Shown here: positions 7,657-16,873 of the stretch, piece after piece
How positions within the stretch are numbered: position 1 is the first letter of the stretch
Layout of the letters: each line of letters begins with the position of its first letter
Assembly (NCBI GenBank): GCA_937891905.1
Contig: CALATT010000092.1
Coordinates: forward strand, 1 to 44,522
From: an uncultured Bacteroidales bacterium
Lineage (GTDB): Bacteria > Bacteroidota > Bacteroidia > Bacteroidales > Paludibacteraceae
DNA length: 44,522 nucleotides
Direction: 5' to 3'
Made by a program: the position numbers and the translations under genes
Notes under the pieces: model-generated
What the model was told of the DNA's origin: nothing
Databases searched by the model: none
Seen by the model: the letters and a program-made list of their open reading frames with translations, nothing else

Positions 7657-8970
7657 ATGGCAAATATTGTAGCGATAGTAGGTCGTCCCAATGTAGGGAA
7701 ATCGACCTTATTTAACCGCTTGACGGGTACTCGTCGAGCGATAGTGATGAACACCGCTGGTACCACGCGTGACCGTCAATACGGCAAAGCCGATTGGTGC
7801 GGCAGAGAGTTTTCAGTCATTGACACGGGCGGCTGGGTAGTCAATTCGGATGACACTTTTGAGAGTGAAATCAATAGACAAGTGGACCTGGCTATCCGCG
7901 AGGCTGATGTGGTACTGCTTGTAGTGGATGTGAACGAAGGTGTTACGCAGTTTGACACCGAAGTGGCACACCTACTCCGCCAAGCGAAGAAACCAACTAT
8001 CTTGGCGGTGAATAAAGTGGATACATTCGAAAACCAATACGGTGCGGCAGAGTTCTATAAATTAGGTCTGGGCGAACCATTCATCTTGTCTGCCGAGAAT
8101 GGTTTGGGCACAGGCGACTTATTGGACGAAGTGGTGAGTCGTTTCCGCAAGACAGACACTGACGAGGAGGTGGAGGAACTACCACGATTCACCATTGTGG
8201 GGCGACCTAACGCAGGTAAATCCAGTATTCTCAACGCCTTTATTGGCGAAGAACGCACTATTGTGACCGACATACCTGGCACCACTCGTGATTCCATCTA
8301 CACACGATATAACAAGTTCGGCAAGGACTTCTACCTCGTGGACACGGCAGGTATTCGCAAGAAAGCCAAAGTGACCGAGGATATGGAGTACTACTCTGTG
8401 GTGCGCTCTATTCGCGCGATAGAGAACTCCGATGTGTGTATTCTGATGATTGACGCTACACGAGGCATTGAGTCACAGGACTTGAATATCTATTCGCTTA
8501 TTCAGAAGAATAAGAAAGGACTGGTTGTATGCGTCAATAAATGGGACTTGATAGAGAGCAAGACAACACAAGATATCAAAGGATACGAGGACGCTATTCG
8601 CGAGCGTATTGCTCCTTTTACTGATTTCCCTATCATCTTCACCAGCGCGCTTACCAAACAGCGTATATTCAAGGTGATTGAGACCGCATTAGAGGTATAT
8701 GAGAATAAGAATAAGAAGATACCTACCGCACAACTGAATGATAAGTTCTTACCGCTCATTGAGAACTATCCACCACCAGCAATCAAGGGTAAGTACATTA
8801 AAATCAAATACTGTACTCAGTTACCTAACACACAAATCCCTACTTTTGTATTCTTTGCCAATCTGCCTCAGTATGTTAAGGAACCATACAGACGATTCTT
8901 GGAAAATAAACTGCGTAGTTGGTGGGATTTCAAGGGTACTCCTGTACAGATTTTCATTCGCGCCAAATAA
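7657..8970 (+). CDS. der: Ribosome-assembly GTPase Der (EngA)
   Basis: 437 residues, the usual length. Two tandem GTPase domains: first P-loop GRPNVGKST (residues 8-16) with DTGG; second P-loop GRPNAGKSS (about 181-189) with DTAG and NKWD. The C-terminal KH-like domain begins near residue 350 and ends in a basic tail. Der is needed for maturation of the 50S subunit. Last gene of the lptD operon, followed by a weak hairpin at 9004-9029. Confidence 0.97.
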   Translation: MANIVAIVGRPNVGKSTLFNRLTGTRRAIVMNTAGTTRDRQYGKADWCGREFSVIDTGGWVVNSDDTFESEINRQVDLAIREADVVLLVVDVNEGVTQFDTEVAHLLRQAKKPTILAVNKVDTFENQYGAAEFYKLGLGEPFILSAENGLGTGDLLDEVVSRFRKTDTDEEVEELPRFTIVGRPNAGKSSILNAFIGEERTIVTDIPGTTRDSIYTRYNKFGKDFYLVDTAGIRKKAKVTEDMEYYSVVRSIRAIENSDVCILMIDATRGIESQDLNIYSLIQKNKKGLVVCVNKWDLIESKTTQDIKGYEDAIRERIAPFTDFPIIFTSALTKQRIFKVIETALEVYENKNKKIPTAQLNDKFLPLIENYPPPAIKGKYIKIKYCTQLPNTQIPTFVFFANLPQYVKEPYRRFLENKLRSWWDFKGTPVQIFIRAK

Positions 8971-9003
8971 GCGGGTAGCATAGTGCTAAATAAAGCGCAT
9001 TAT

Positions 9004-9029
9004 TAAGAAAAAGTTTAACTTTTTTCTTA
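9004..9029 (+). terminator. Possible terminator after der
   Basis: TAAGAAAAAGTT and AACTTTTTTCTTA form a 12-bp AT-rich stem with one bulge. It lacks GC pairs but lies just before the next promoter (9035), so it may separate the two operons. Confidence 0.45.
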
Positions 9030-9034
9030 GGTGC

Positions 9035-9065
9035 TTGCATAAATAAGATTTTTTTCGTACCTTTG
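9035..9065 (+). promoter_or_regulatory. Sigma-ABfr promoter of the porU-porV operon
   Basis: TTG (9035-9037), 20 bp, TACCTTTG (9058-9065). The first ATG is at 9078, only 12 nt past the -7 box, so the leader is very short. Confidence 0.85.
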
Positions 9066-9077
9066 TGCGCTTTTTGT

Positions 9078-9617
9078 ATGAAAATAATTGGATTTATATA
9101 TTACCAAGGTGGCAGCGAGATGATTTTGAAGGGCGACTCCTGCCTTTTGAATGGCGGAAAACCATTGTTCATTCCTGATTGGACGACAGCATTGGGTGTC
9201 ACACCTTGTAGTATCATACGCGTGAGCCGCATGGGTAAGGAGATAGCTCCGCGCTTTGCCCATCGGTATTACGACGCTATCGCTCCTGGTATGGACTTTG
9301 TGGCAATGGACATCCTCGCGCAGGCACAGGGTGACCAACGGAGTTGGACCAAAGCGCTCGCCTTTGATTATTCGCTCGCGCTCGGGCAATGGATAGCCAA
9401 AGAGGAATGGGAAAAAGCTCAGAAAGATGAGCAGTTCAGCGCAGAGCCCATCATCCGTCCAGAAGAGGCGATTGCCGAAGTGAGCAAATGGATGACCATT
9501 CGCCAGGGAGATTTGATATATATCCAGCAAGCACAGCCCCCCAGAGCGGTACAGATGGACGAAGTGATTACTGCCACTATTAATGGCGAACAAAAACTCT
9601 ATTGTAAGATTAAATGA
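9078..9617 (+). CDS. FAH-fold protein, probably catalytically degenerate
   Basis: 179 residues. The middle keeps the fumarylacetoacetate hydrolase family pattern: IIRVSRMGKEIAPRFAHRYYDAI, then GMDFVAMDIL and LAFDYSLALG. At the position where active family members carry the E-x-E metal ligands just before this strand, I read T-P-C. Where the family usually has a TGTPAG-like loop, this protein has QQAQPP. It may therefore be a pseudo-enzyme or a diverged member. I chose ATG at 9078 because the upstream TTG at 9063 lies in the promoter box. Its stop overlaps the porU start (ATGA), which implies translational coupling. A link to type IX secretion is suggested only by position. Confidence 0.65.
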   Translation: MKIIGFIYYQGGSEMILKGDSCLLNGGKPLFIPDWTTALGVTPCSIIRVSRMGKEIAPRFAHRYYDAIAPGMDFVAMDILAQAQGDQRSWTKALAFDYSLALGQWIAKEEWEKAQKDEQFSAEPIIRPEEAIAEVSKWMTIRQGDLIYIQQAQPPRAVQMDEVITATINGEQKLYCKIK

Positions 9618-12600
9618 CACAAACCAGATACATATTATTTCTTCTCGTAAGTCTCCTGCTCTGCTTGTCCTCACAGGCAGGCATTCATCAGTATGCAGAG
9701 CGGTCTATCCTTAGCGAAGGCAATTGGGTGAAAGTACGCGTGAGTGGAACGGGTGTGTGCCGTATGCGTTTTGACCAGATACGCCAAGCAGGGCTCAACC
9801 CACAGCAATTGCGTGTCTTCGGGTATGGTGGTGCACAGTTAGAGCAAGATTTCACGAAGACCAAGATTGATGACCTGCCACAAGTGCCTGTATATATAAG
9901 CGATGATTATGTATTATTCTGGGTGCAAGGTCCATATAGTTGGCAATATAGTGGTTCGCGCTTCATGCATACACGCAATACCTATTCTAACTACGGTTAT
10001 TATTTCTTGACCGACAATAGCGGCGAGATGATGGCAATGCCTTATGCAGAGGAGATAAGCGGTACGCCTACAGATGTATATACATATACGAATTACCAGG
10101 TACACGAGTCTGACTCCATCAACTTGGTGGACAAAGACGGTAAGTCTGGTGGCGGAAAGCAGTTCTACGGAGAGACCTTTAGCGTGAACGAGAAAATGGT
10201 TTTCTCCTTTAATACTCCTAATGCGATAGAAGGAGAGATGGGTAGTGCTTATATAGATGTGGCGGCTTATTCTGCCTATAGTTCATCTTTCACCATCTCT
10301 ATCAATAATAGCACCAAGCAAACTATTTCTATTGCGCCATACGGAAATGACCACTTCGTTCGTGCTAATGTGGGCGCACTCAATATGCGCGGGAACATGG
10401 CTGCAAACAAGCAAGAGGTAGCCCTCACGATGCAATGCAGTTCTGTCAACGCAACAGGTTGGCTCAACTATATTGAGCTTATCACTCCATGTAGTCTGCA
10501 GATGAATGGCAGTTGGTTACCTATACGCAGTACTGTGAACTACAAAAATAGCACACCTATCCGTTTCCACTTGCAAGGAGCAAACGAGCATACACACATA
10601 TGGGATGTAACCAATAAAGCAGCCATCAAGCGTGTTCCTGCTACGATGCAAGGAGAAGAGATGGTTTGGGTAGGGTCACAGCAACAAGGCATCAGCGAAT
10701 TCGTGGCTGTTAATACACAAGCCAATAGCGAGTGGATAACTGCGGAAGTGATGGGTAAGGTGCCAAACCAAAACCTGCATGCACTGCGCAATATTGATTA
10801 TGTGATCATCTGCGCAGACGGATACCAATCTATAGCAGAGCAGTTAGCTAAGGCACATCAGGAGAAAGAAGGCATTACTTGGGCTGTTGTTACCGAAGAA
10901 GAGGTATTCAATGAGTTCTCATCAGGTACGCCTGACGCAACGGCATATAGATGGCTCATGAAAATGCTCTACGATCGCGCAGATGGCACCAATGCAAAAC
11001 CACGATGGTTATTACTCATGGGACATGGCACATTCGATAACCGCAAACTATTGGGCGAGCGTTCAGGTAGCCGTATATTGCTTTCTTACCAATCCAACAA
11101 CTCTATACACGAGGTGACAGCATACGGCACGGATGACTATTTTGGATTCCTAGACGATAATGAGGGCGCAAGCGATACGCAAGGACGAATGGATGTTGGC
11201 GTGGGACGCTTACCTATCAATAACACCACTGAAGCACAGGAAGTAGTAGATAAACTCATTCGCTATATTCGCAATGAGCAACCTGGCAAATGGAAAAATC
11301 AGATTATCTTCCTCGCGGATGATGGGGATGGTGGAAGTCACACCGAGACAGCTGAGGGAGGCGCAGAGAGAGTACGACTCAACAACCCTGATTTCGTAGT
11401 CAATAAGATTTACCTTGATGCCTATCCACAAGAGACGAACGCTAGCGGTGAGAGTTATCCCTTGGCAAAGAATAAACTAACCAATCTACTCAAGAGCGGT
11501 GCGCTATTCTTTGATTATTCAGGTCATGGAGGATATAATGCTATCACCAGCGAGTCTATTCTCAATATGAAGGACATAGAGAATATGACGAATAAGAACC
11601 TTGCCTTATGGTTCTTTGCATCATGTAACTTCGGTCAGTGGGATAGTGGCCAGCGCTGCGCAGCGGAAACAGCAGTACTCAATCCTAATGGCGGTGCAGT
11701 AGGTGTACTGGCAGCAACACGCACCACATACGCACAGCAAAACACTAATCTCAATCGCAGCGTATGCGACACCCTCTTTGGACACAAAAATGTCTTCCAC
11801 TACGAAATGACCTTAGGTGAGGCTATCGCGATTGGAAAAAATCGCCTTGGAGACGATAGCAACAAACTGCCATATTGCTTGCTTGGGGACCCAGCAATGC
11901 GCCTCAACTACCCTACTCAATACCAAGTGCAAACCACCACAGAGATGGACACACTCAAAGCCTTGGGAGTACAGACAGTAGAGGGACAAATCATTGACGA
12001 AGACTCGCAAGTGGTGGCGGACTTTAATGGCAAAGTGGACATTACTGTATATGATAAATTGCAAGTCATCACCACACGCGATAACGACAACAAAACCGAC
12101 GAGGCTACAGAAATACCATACAACGACTACCCTAATAAACTCTTCTCAGGGTCCGCAGAGGTACAAGATGGACGATTCCAATACACCTTCATGGTGCCTA
12201 AAGATATTCGTTACAACTATGGCAATGGTCGTATTATCTATTACGCCTACACCACCGACTCGTTAGAACTGGCCGAAGCAGTGGGACATTTTGAGGACTT
12301 CATCATTGGTGGTACAGGCAATATATTATCTGCCGACACACTCGGACCGCAGATGCATATCTATCTCAATACACCTACTTTCCGTAGCGGAGATAAGACC
12401 TACGCCACACCACGCTTCTTCGCCGATATTCATGACGAGAACGGAATTAATACGGCGGGAGCAGGTATCGGTCACGACTTGATGCTCATCATCGACGATG
12501 ATCCTAAACAGATTTATACACTCAATGAGTATTTCACCGCTGCGAATGGTAGTTACCAAGACGGACAAGTGAGTTACTTAATGGAGGAATTACCTAACGG

Positions 12601-12976
12601 ACCACACTCACTCACCTTCCGCGCATGGGATTTGCTCAATAATAGTACCACACAGACACTCAATTTCATCATTGAAAAAGGATTAGACCCATCTATCAGT
12701 TCTGTAACTACCTACCCCAACCCTGTACAGGAAACGGGCATCATGAATATCGCCATCACATACGATCAACCCGATGAATTGCTACAAACAGAAATATACA
12801 TCTATAATATAAATGGACAACTCGTTTGGAGTTATACGCAAGATAATCCAACTCAAGTGCAATTGAATATACCTGCATTAGGATTACAATCTGGCGTATA
12901 TATCTACTCCATCAAAACTAAATCTGCAACAAGCAAATATAGTATCACTTCTGGAAAAATAATCGTAACTAAATAA
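9614..12976 (+). CDS. porU: Type IX secretion sortase PorU (C25 peptidase family)
   Basis: 1120 residues with a signal peptide (cleavage near SSQA-GI). The gingipain-type C25 domain spans about 390-770: MGHGTFDNR, then YSGHGGYNA with His638 and WFFASCNFG with Cys671. The 33-residue His-Cys spacing equals that reported for the catalytic pair of Porphyromonas PorU (His657/Cys690). The last 85 residues are a type A C-terminal sorting domain (TTYPNPVQETGIMNI to the end). PorU sits on the outer membrane, removes C-terminal signals of T9SS cargo and joins cargo to A-LPS. The partner gene porV follows 93 nt downstream, as in many Bacteroidota. Confidence 0.95.
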   Translation: MTQTRYILFLLVSLLLCLSSQAGIHQYAERSILSEGNWVKVRVSGTGVCRMRFDQIRQAGLNPQQLRVFGYGGAQLEQDFTKTKIDDLPQVPVYISDDYVLFWVQGPYSWQYSGSRFMHTRNTYSNYGYYFLTDNSGEMMAMPYAEEISGTPTDVYTYTNYQVHESDSINLVDKDGKSGGGKQFYGETFSVNEKMVFSFNTPNAIEGEMGSAYIDVAAYSAYSSSFTISINNSTKQTISIAPYGNDHFVRANVGALNMRGNMAANKQEVALTMQCSSVNATGWLNYIELITPCSLQMNGSWLPIRSTVNYKNSTPIRFHLQGANEHTHIWDVTNKAAIKRVPATMQGEEMVWVGSQQQGISEFVAVNTQANSEWITAEVMGKVPNQNLHALRNIDYVIICADGYQSIAEQLAKAHQEKEGITWAVVTEEEVFNEFSSGTPDATAYRWLMKMLYDRADGTNAKPRWLLLMGHGTFDNRKLLGERSGSRILLSYQSNNSIHEVTAYGTDDYFGFLDDNEGASDTQGRMDVGVGRLPINNTTEAQEVVDKLIRYIRNEQPGKWKNQIIFLADDGDGGSHTETAEGGAERVRLNNPDFVVNKIYLDAYPQETNASGESYPLAKNKLTNLLKSGALFFDYSGHGGYNAITSESILNMKDIENMTNKNLALWFFASCNFGQWDSGQRCAAETAVLNPNGGAVGVLAATRTTYAQQNTNLNRSVCDTLFGHKNVFHYEMTLGEAIAIGKNRLGDDSNKLPYCLLGDPAMRLNYPTQYQVQTTTEMDTLKALGVQTVEGQIIDEDSQVVADFNGKVDITVYDKLQVITTRDNDNKTDEATEIPYNDYPNKLFSGSAEVQDGRFQYTFMVPKDIRYNYGNGRIIYYAYTTDSLELAEAVGHFEDFIIGGTGNILSADTLGPQMHIYLNTPTFRSGDKTYATPRFFADIHDENGINTAGAGIGHDLMLIIDDDPKQIYTLNEYFTAANGSYQDGQVSYLMEELPNGPHSLTFRAWDLLNNSTTQTLNFIIEKGLDPSISSVTTYPNPVQETGIMNIAITYDQPDELLQTEIYIYNINGQLVWSYTQDNPTQVQLNIPALGLQSGVYIYSIKTKSATSKYSITSGKIIVTK

Positions 12977-13069
12977 TCATTTATAAACTATTCGCATTAC
13001 TGCCTATGAAGCATATCGCTCAAACATTTTAAGAAACAAGACAAATATTAACAATAAATACATAACAAA

Positions 13070-14269
13070 ATGAAAAAATTACTTATTTCTCTCACAGCTC
13101 TTCTCTTCGCTACTACTATGAGCGTACAAGCTGTTGATGACACAATGAACCCACTGATTACCTCTATGCCATCTCTCTCTATCGCGCCTGACGCTCGCGC
13201 TGCAGGTATGGGCGATATCGGCGTAGCTACCACAGCAGATTTTAACTCACAGTATTGGAACCCAGCCAAGTACGCATATATGTACTCTAAGGGTGGTATT
13301 ACTGCCAACTACACCCCATGGTTGCGTAAATTGGTAGGTGATATTGACCTTGCTTACCTCGCTGGTTTCTATAACTTCGGTGATCTCGGTGGTGGTATTG
13401 GTGCATCATTCACATATTTCTCTATGGGTGATGTAGCGCTCACAGACGGCAATGGACAAGTTCTGCAGAATGTGCGTCCTAACGAGTGGGCATTAGACCT
13501 CAGTTACTTCCGCAAACTGCACGAGTATGTATCTATGTCTGTGGCAGTTCGCTTCTTGTACTCTGACCTCAATAATGGTTACAATAGTTCTATGGGTGGC
13601 GGTACAGAGATGCACCCAGCATGGACAATGGCAGCGGATGTGGCTTTGTACTATCGTCAACCAATTGAGTTGCCAATGGGTACCAGTCACTTCAACCTCG
13701 GTTTCACATTGAAGAACCTCGGTGGTAAGATGAACTATGCTGACGATGGAAGCAGCAATTTCATTCCTGGTAGCATGAATATCGGTGTAGGTTATGAATT
13801 ACCATGTGACAAGTACAATTTCTTGACCTTCAATGTAGAGGCAAATAAATTGCTTGTGCCAAGCCGTAACTCTAAATATACCGAAGGCTTTGATCCAAAC
13901 GATGAGACCACATGGCAGATGAGCCAAGTAGAATACTCTAACCTCAACTCAGCTAAGGGTTGGTTCCAATCTTTTGCTGACGCTCCTGGTGGCGTTGCTG
14001 AGGAGTTCCGTGAGGTTCGTTGGGGTGCTGGTATTGAGTACTCATACAATCATCAGTTCTTCGCTCGCGCTGGTTACAGCTACGAGAACTACTACAAAGG
14101 TAACCGTAACTATGTTACCTTCGGTGCTGGTTTCCACCTCTCTATCGTAACCTTGGATGTGTCTTACTGTGTAGGTTTAGCAGCAAGCAACCCATTGGAT
14201 CAAACCATGCGCTTCACACTCGGCTTCGACCTCGCAGGTATTGAAGACCTCGTAAATAACAAGAAATAA
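13070..14269 (+). CDS. porV: Type IX secretion outer-membrane protein PorV (LptO)
   Basis: 399 residues with signal peptide MKKLLISLTALLFATTMSVQA. The conserved opening (SLSIAPDARAAGMGDIGVAT, NSQYWNPAKYAY) identifies the PorV branch of the FadL-like barrels. PorV is the shuttle that carries cargo from the Sov translocon to the PorU sortase. Codon use is visibly more uniform than in the neighbours (GGT, GCT and CGT frequent), as expected for an abundant membrane protein. The 93-nt gap after porU contains no clear promoter box. Confidence 0.95.
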   Translation: MKKLLISLTALLFATTMSVQAVDDTMNPLITSMPSLSIAPDARAAGMGDIGVATTADFNSQYWNPAKYAYMYSKGGITANYTPWLRKLVGDIDLAYLAGFYNFGDLGGGIGASFTYFSMGDVALTDGNGQVLQNVRPNEWALDLSYFRKLHEYVSMSVAVRFLYSDLNNGYNSSMGGGTEMHPAWTMAADVALYYRQPIELPMGTSHFNLGFTLKNLGGKMNYADDGSSNFIPGSMNIGVGYELPCDKYNFLTFNVEANKLLVPSRNSKYTEGFDPNDETTWQMSQVEYSNLNSAKGWFQSFADAPGGVAEEFREVRWGAGIEYSYNHQFFARAGYSYENYYKGNRNYVTFGAGFHLSIVTLDVSYCVGLAASNPLDQTMRFTLGFDLAGIEDLVNNKK

Positions 14270-14286
14270 TTCTAAATACCCATTCC

Positions 14287-14766
14287 ATGCGTATTGGCTT
14301 TGGATATGATGTACATCAGTTCTCCCCTAACCGCCCATTGTGGTTAGGGGGGATTGTTATTCCTTCCGATAAAGGTCTCTTGGGCCACTCCGACGCAGAT
14401 GTGCTCATTCATGCCTTATGCGATGCCCTGTTGGGCGCTGCAGCAATGCGGGATATCGGATACCATTTCCCCGACACCAAGGGTAACGAATACGAAGGTA
14501 TTGACTCTAAAATCCTTCTTCGCCGCGTAATGGCCATGTTGCGCGAGAATGGATACGAGTTGGGCAACTGTGACATCACTATCTGCGCGCAAGCACCGAA
14601 ACTCAATCCGCACATCCCTGCAATGATGGAATGTTTGGCGGAGGTGATGAGCGTAGATATATCGTGTATAAATATCAAAGCCACCACTACCGAACATCTC
14701 GGTTTTGTAGGACGAGAAGAAGGTATGGCGGCATATGCAGTTGCCTTGATTGAGAAGAAAAACTAA
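14287..14766 (+). CDS. ispF: 2-C-methyl-D-erythritol 2,4-cyclodiphosphate synthase
   Basis: 159 residues, normal length. GFGYDVH (Asp8 and His10, zinc ligands) and GLLGHSDADVLIHALCDALLG (third zinc His) are intact, as is the C-terminal TTTEHLGFVGREEG nucleotide-site motif. It makes the cyclic diphosphate of the MEP isoprenoid pathway in the cytosol. It starts 17 nt after porV and is probably cotranscribed with it. Confidence 0.97.
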   Translation: MRIGFGYDVHQFSPNRPLWLGGIVIPSDKGLLGHSDADVLIHALCDALLGAAAMRDIGYHFPDTKGNEYEGIDSKILLRRVMAMLRENGYELGNCDITICAQAPKLNPHIPAMMECLAEVMSVDISCINIKATTTEHLGFVGREEGMAAYAVALIEKKN

Positions 14767-14783
14767 AAATACATTTTCATACC

Positions 14784-15158
14784 ATGCGGCGTATTAGTCT
14801 ATTGATAGTAGCATTCCTATTCTCTTTGTGCCTATGTGCAGAGAGCAATGCCGTCAAGCAGTTATTGCTTGATATTAGCCGTATGGGTGGAACTCCCGAA
14901 GTACTGCAAGAAGAGGGGCCATATGTGCATATCCAACTCACAGATAGTGCAACTATTGAGATGTACTTGGGAGATAGCATTATCGTAGTGACTACTATCT
15001 GCGCGCCACAATGCTCCTCGTGCGCGCGGGTATATAATAAGGAATGGCAATTAGTACAAACACTCACACCTCCCACACCATCTATCTTCCCACTGGCGAC
15101 AATTGACCCCAAGACGGGTAAAGTTATGTGGAAAGATAATGATACTTGGGAGTATTAA
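14784..15158 (+). CDS. Small exported protein, resembling the C-terminal part of DUF3256 proteins
   Basis: 124 residues with an N-terminal signal peptide (RRISLLIVAFLFSLCLCAES). The mature part has a conserved-looking block VVTTICAPQCSSCARVYNKEW with three close cysteines, followed by a Pro-rich segment. The block recalls Bacteroidota DUF3256 proteins, which are usually longer, so this may be a short form; I could not verify that. Periplasmic or envelope location is predicted. It lies 17 nt after ispF and 4 nt before the shikimate kinase. Confidence 0.65.
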   Translation: MRRISLLIVAFLFSLCLCAESNAVKQLLLDISRMGGTPEVLQEEGPYVHIQLTDSATIEMYLGDSIIVVTTICAPQCSSCARVYNKEWQLVQTLTPPTPSIFPLATIDPKTGKVMWKDNDTWEY

Positions 15159-15162
15159 TTCT

Positions 15163-15705
15163 ATGGAACTACCTATCTATTTAATCGGTTATATGGGTGC
15201 TGGCAAGACTACTGCTGGTAAACTATTGGCGCAGAAACTCGGTTGGCATTTTGTTGACTTAGATGATGCTTTTAGGGAGATACATGGGTTATCTACAGCC
15301 GATTATATTCGTCAATATGGTTTAGAGGATTTTCGTAAGAAGGAGAAATATGTGGCGGAGGATTTGGCTGAGTTACCTATTGAGAAAGTGATATACGCCA
15401 CAGGTGGCGGTTATCCCTGTTGGGAAGATAATATGGAGTGCTTGCACGAATTGGGAACAAGTATTTATATCAAATGGTCTGCTGAGCATCTTGCTAAGCG
15501 CCTCGCCTTAACGGACCTAAGCGAGCGTCCTGTTTTACAAGGCCGTACAGAGGAAGAACTATTATCCTTCATTGCACCGCAGTTAGAGGCGAGAGAACCC
15601 TTCTATAGCCAAGCCGATTATACGCTCACTGTACAGCAATGCGATGAAAAGGCAGACGAATATATTGCTGAGCAATTATACCAGTTTGTGATTAGTAATT
15701 TTTGA
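15163..15705 (+). CDS. aroK: Shikimate kinase
   Basis: 180 residues. P-loop GYMGAGKTT (residues 9-17), DLDD magnesium site (34-37), FRKKEK shikimate-binding region, ATGGG motif (about 79-83) and a lid with SERPVLQGRTEEE. It phosphorylates shikimate in the chorismate pathway. ATG at 15163 is chosen because it is 4 nt after the previous stop and starts directly before the first beta-strand; the frame is open further upstream inside the previous gene. Last gene of the por operon; a heptamer array begins at its stop codon, followed by a bidirectional terminator. Confidence 0.95.
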   Translation: MELPIYLIGYMGAGKTTAGKLLAQKLGWHFVDLDDAFREIHGLSTADYIRQYGLEDFRKKEKYVAEDLAELPIEKVIYATGGGYPCWEDNMECLHELGTSIYIKWSAEHLAKRLALTDLSERPVLQGRTEEELLSFIAPQLEAREPFYSQADYTLTVQQCDEKADEYIAEQLYQFVISNF

Positions 15706-15737
15706 TTTTAGATTGCAGATTTTAGAATTTAGATAAA
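15703..15737 (+). repeat. Degenerate heptamer array after aroK
   Basis: Five phased 7-bp units start at the TGA stop codon: TGATTTT, AGATTGC, AGATTTT, AGAATTT, AGATAAA. They run directly into the terminator. Confidence 0.6.
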
Positions 15738-15768
15738 AAAAACAGCGCCGAGAAGCGCTGATTTTTTA
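15733..15768. terminator. Bidirectional terminator between aroK and sufE
   Basis: Stem CAGCGC (15743-15748) and GCGCTG (15755-15760), flanked by A8 on the left and T6 on the right, so it works for both converging operons. The right T-run touches the sufE stop codon. Confidence 0.9.
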
Positions 15769-16182
15769 TTGTGTACGCAATGCAATTGCATATAGTTTCA
15801 TTTGCTTAAGCATTGCCGCCAAACCATTGCTGCGAGTAGGACTTAAATGCTCACGCAGTTCTATCTCGTCAATAAAATATAGGTCTGCCTCGGCTATCTC
15901 TTGAGGTGTGTGGTCACTAAGCACACGAATGAGTAATGCCACAATACCCTTTACTAATATCGCGTCTGAGTCACCATGGAAAATCACCTTCCCATCTCGC
16001 AATTCCGCCGTAAACCACACCTGTGATTGACAACCATCAATCAGGTTCTGTGCAGTACGATCTTCTTCCTTGAAAGGCGTCAACTCTTTACTGTAATCTA
16101 CCAATAATTGGTATCGGTCAAGCCATTCGTCAAAAGAACTGAACTCCTCAATTATCTCGTCTTGTATCTCGTTGATTGTCAT
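15766..16182 (-). CDS. sufE: SufE-family cysteine desulfuration protein
   Basis: 138 residues, the normal SufE size. The active-site cysteine is Cys51 in IDGCQSQVW, the hallmark loop that accepts persulfide from the SufS desulfurase for Fe-S cluster assembly. C-terminal helices match the family (LKQMKLYAIALR). Its ATG overlaps the stop of the FtsE-like gene by 4 nt. No other suf gene is in the window. Confidence 0.93.
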   Translation of the reverse strand: MTINEIQDEIIEEFSSFDEWLDRYQLLVDYSKELTPFKEEDRTAQNLIDGCQSQVWFTAELRDGKVIFHGDSDAILVKGIVALLIRVLSDHTPQEIAEADLYFIDEIELREHLSPTRSNGLAAMLKQMKLYAIALRTQ

Positions 16183-16850
16183 GACATTCTCTCCTTGATT
16201 TCTCCATTCTCAAATACCCAATGCCTACCAGGATACATCTTCGGCCATTGTTGGTTATGGGTGGACATGAGCACTGTGATGCCTGCTTGACTGATGGAAT
16301 AGAGCAAATCCATAATTTCTTTTCCTGTCTCTGCGTCTAAGTTACCTGTTGGTTCATCGGCCAGTATTATCTCTGGCGAATTGAGCAATGCTCGCGCAAT
16401 AACCACGCGTTGCTGTTCTCCACCAGACAACTCATAGGGGCGTTTGTATGCCTTCGTTTCCATGCCTACTTGCTGAAGCACTTCATTCACATGATTATGC
16501 ATCAGTTTTTTATCCTTCCATCCTGTAGCACGCAGCACAAAGAGCAGATTTTCCTCTACGGATCGGTCAGTGAGTAGTTTGTAATCCTGGAAGATGATTC
16601 CCATTCTACGGCGGAGGTACGGCAGTTTTCTGCGGCGTATAGCGCGCATATCGTATTCTAATACTTGCGCTTCGCCCTGAGCGATGGGTAATGCACCGTA
16701 GAAAGTCTTCATCAGGGTGGATTTGCCGCTACCCACCTTACCCAATAGATAAATCATCTCTCCGCTTTGAACCGTGATATTCACATCGCGAAGTACGATT
16801 TGCTCTGCCTGGTGTATTTCTACATTCTTATATGCAATTAGTTCGGACAT
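16179..16850 (-). CDS. ftsE: FtsE-like ABC transporter ATPase
   Basis: 223 residues. Walker A GKVGSGKST (about 36-44), Q-loop FQDYKLL, signature LSGGEQQR, Walker B IILADEP, H-loop STHNQQ. The closest pattern is FtsE, the ATPase that with FtsX controls cell-wall hydrolases at the division site (FQDYKLLTDRSVEENL is typical). No ftsX is adjacent, so the partner must be elsewhere. ATG at 16850 is preferred over TTG at 16853. It lies 23 nt after the DUF349 gene and overlaps sufE. Confidence 0.85.
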   Translation of the reverse strand: MSELIAYKNVEIHQAEQIVLRDVNITVQSGEMIYLLGKVGSGKSTLMKTFYGALPIAQGEAQVLEYDMRAIRRRKLPYLRRRMGIIFQDYKLLTDRSVEENLLFVLRATGWKDKKLMHNHVNEVLQQVGMETKAYKRPYELSGGEQQRVVIARALLNSPEIILADEPTGNLDAETGKEIMDLLYSISQAGITVLMSTHNQQWPKMYPGRHWVFENGEIKERMS

Positions 16851-16873
16851 CAATAGTGATTTTGTGCAGCGGA

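Noticed and set aside
13000..13069. Possible separate promoter for porV
   Set aside because: No TAnnTTTG with a TTG 20 bp upstream was found in the gap, so cotranscription with porU is simpler.
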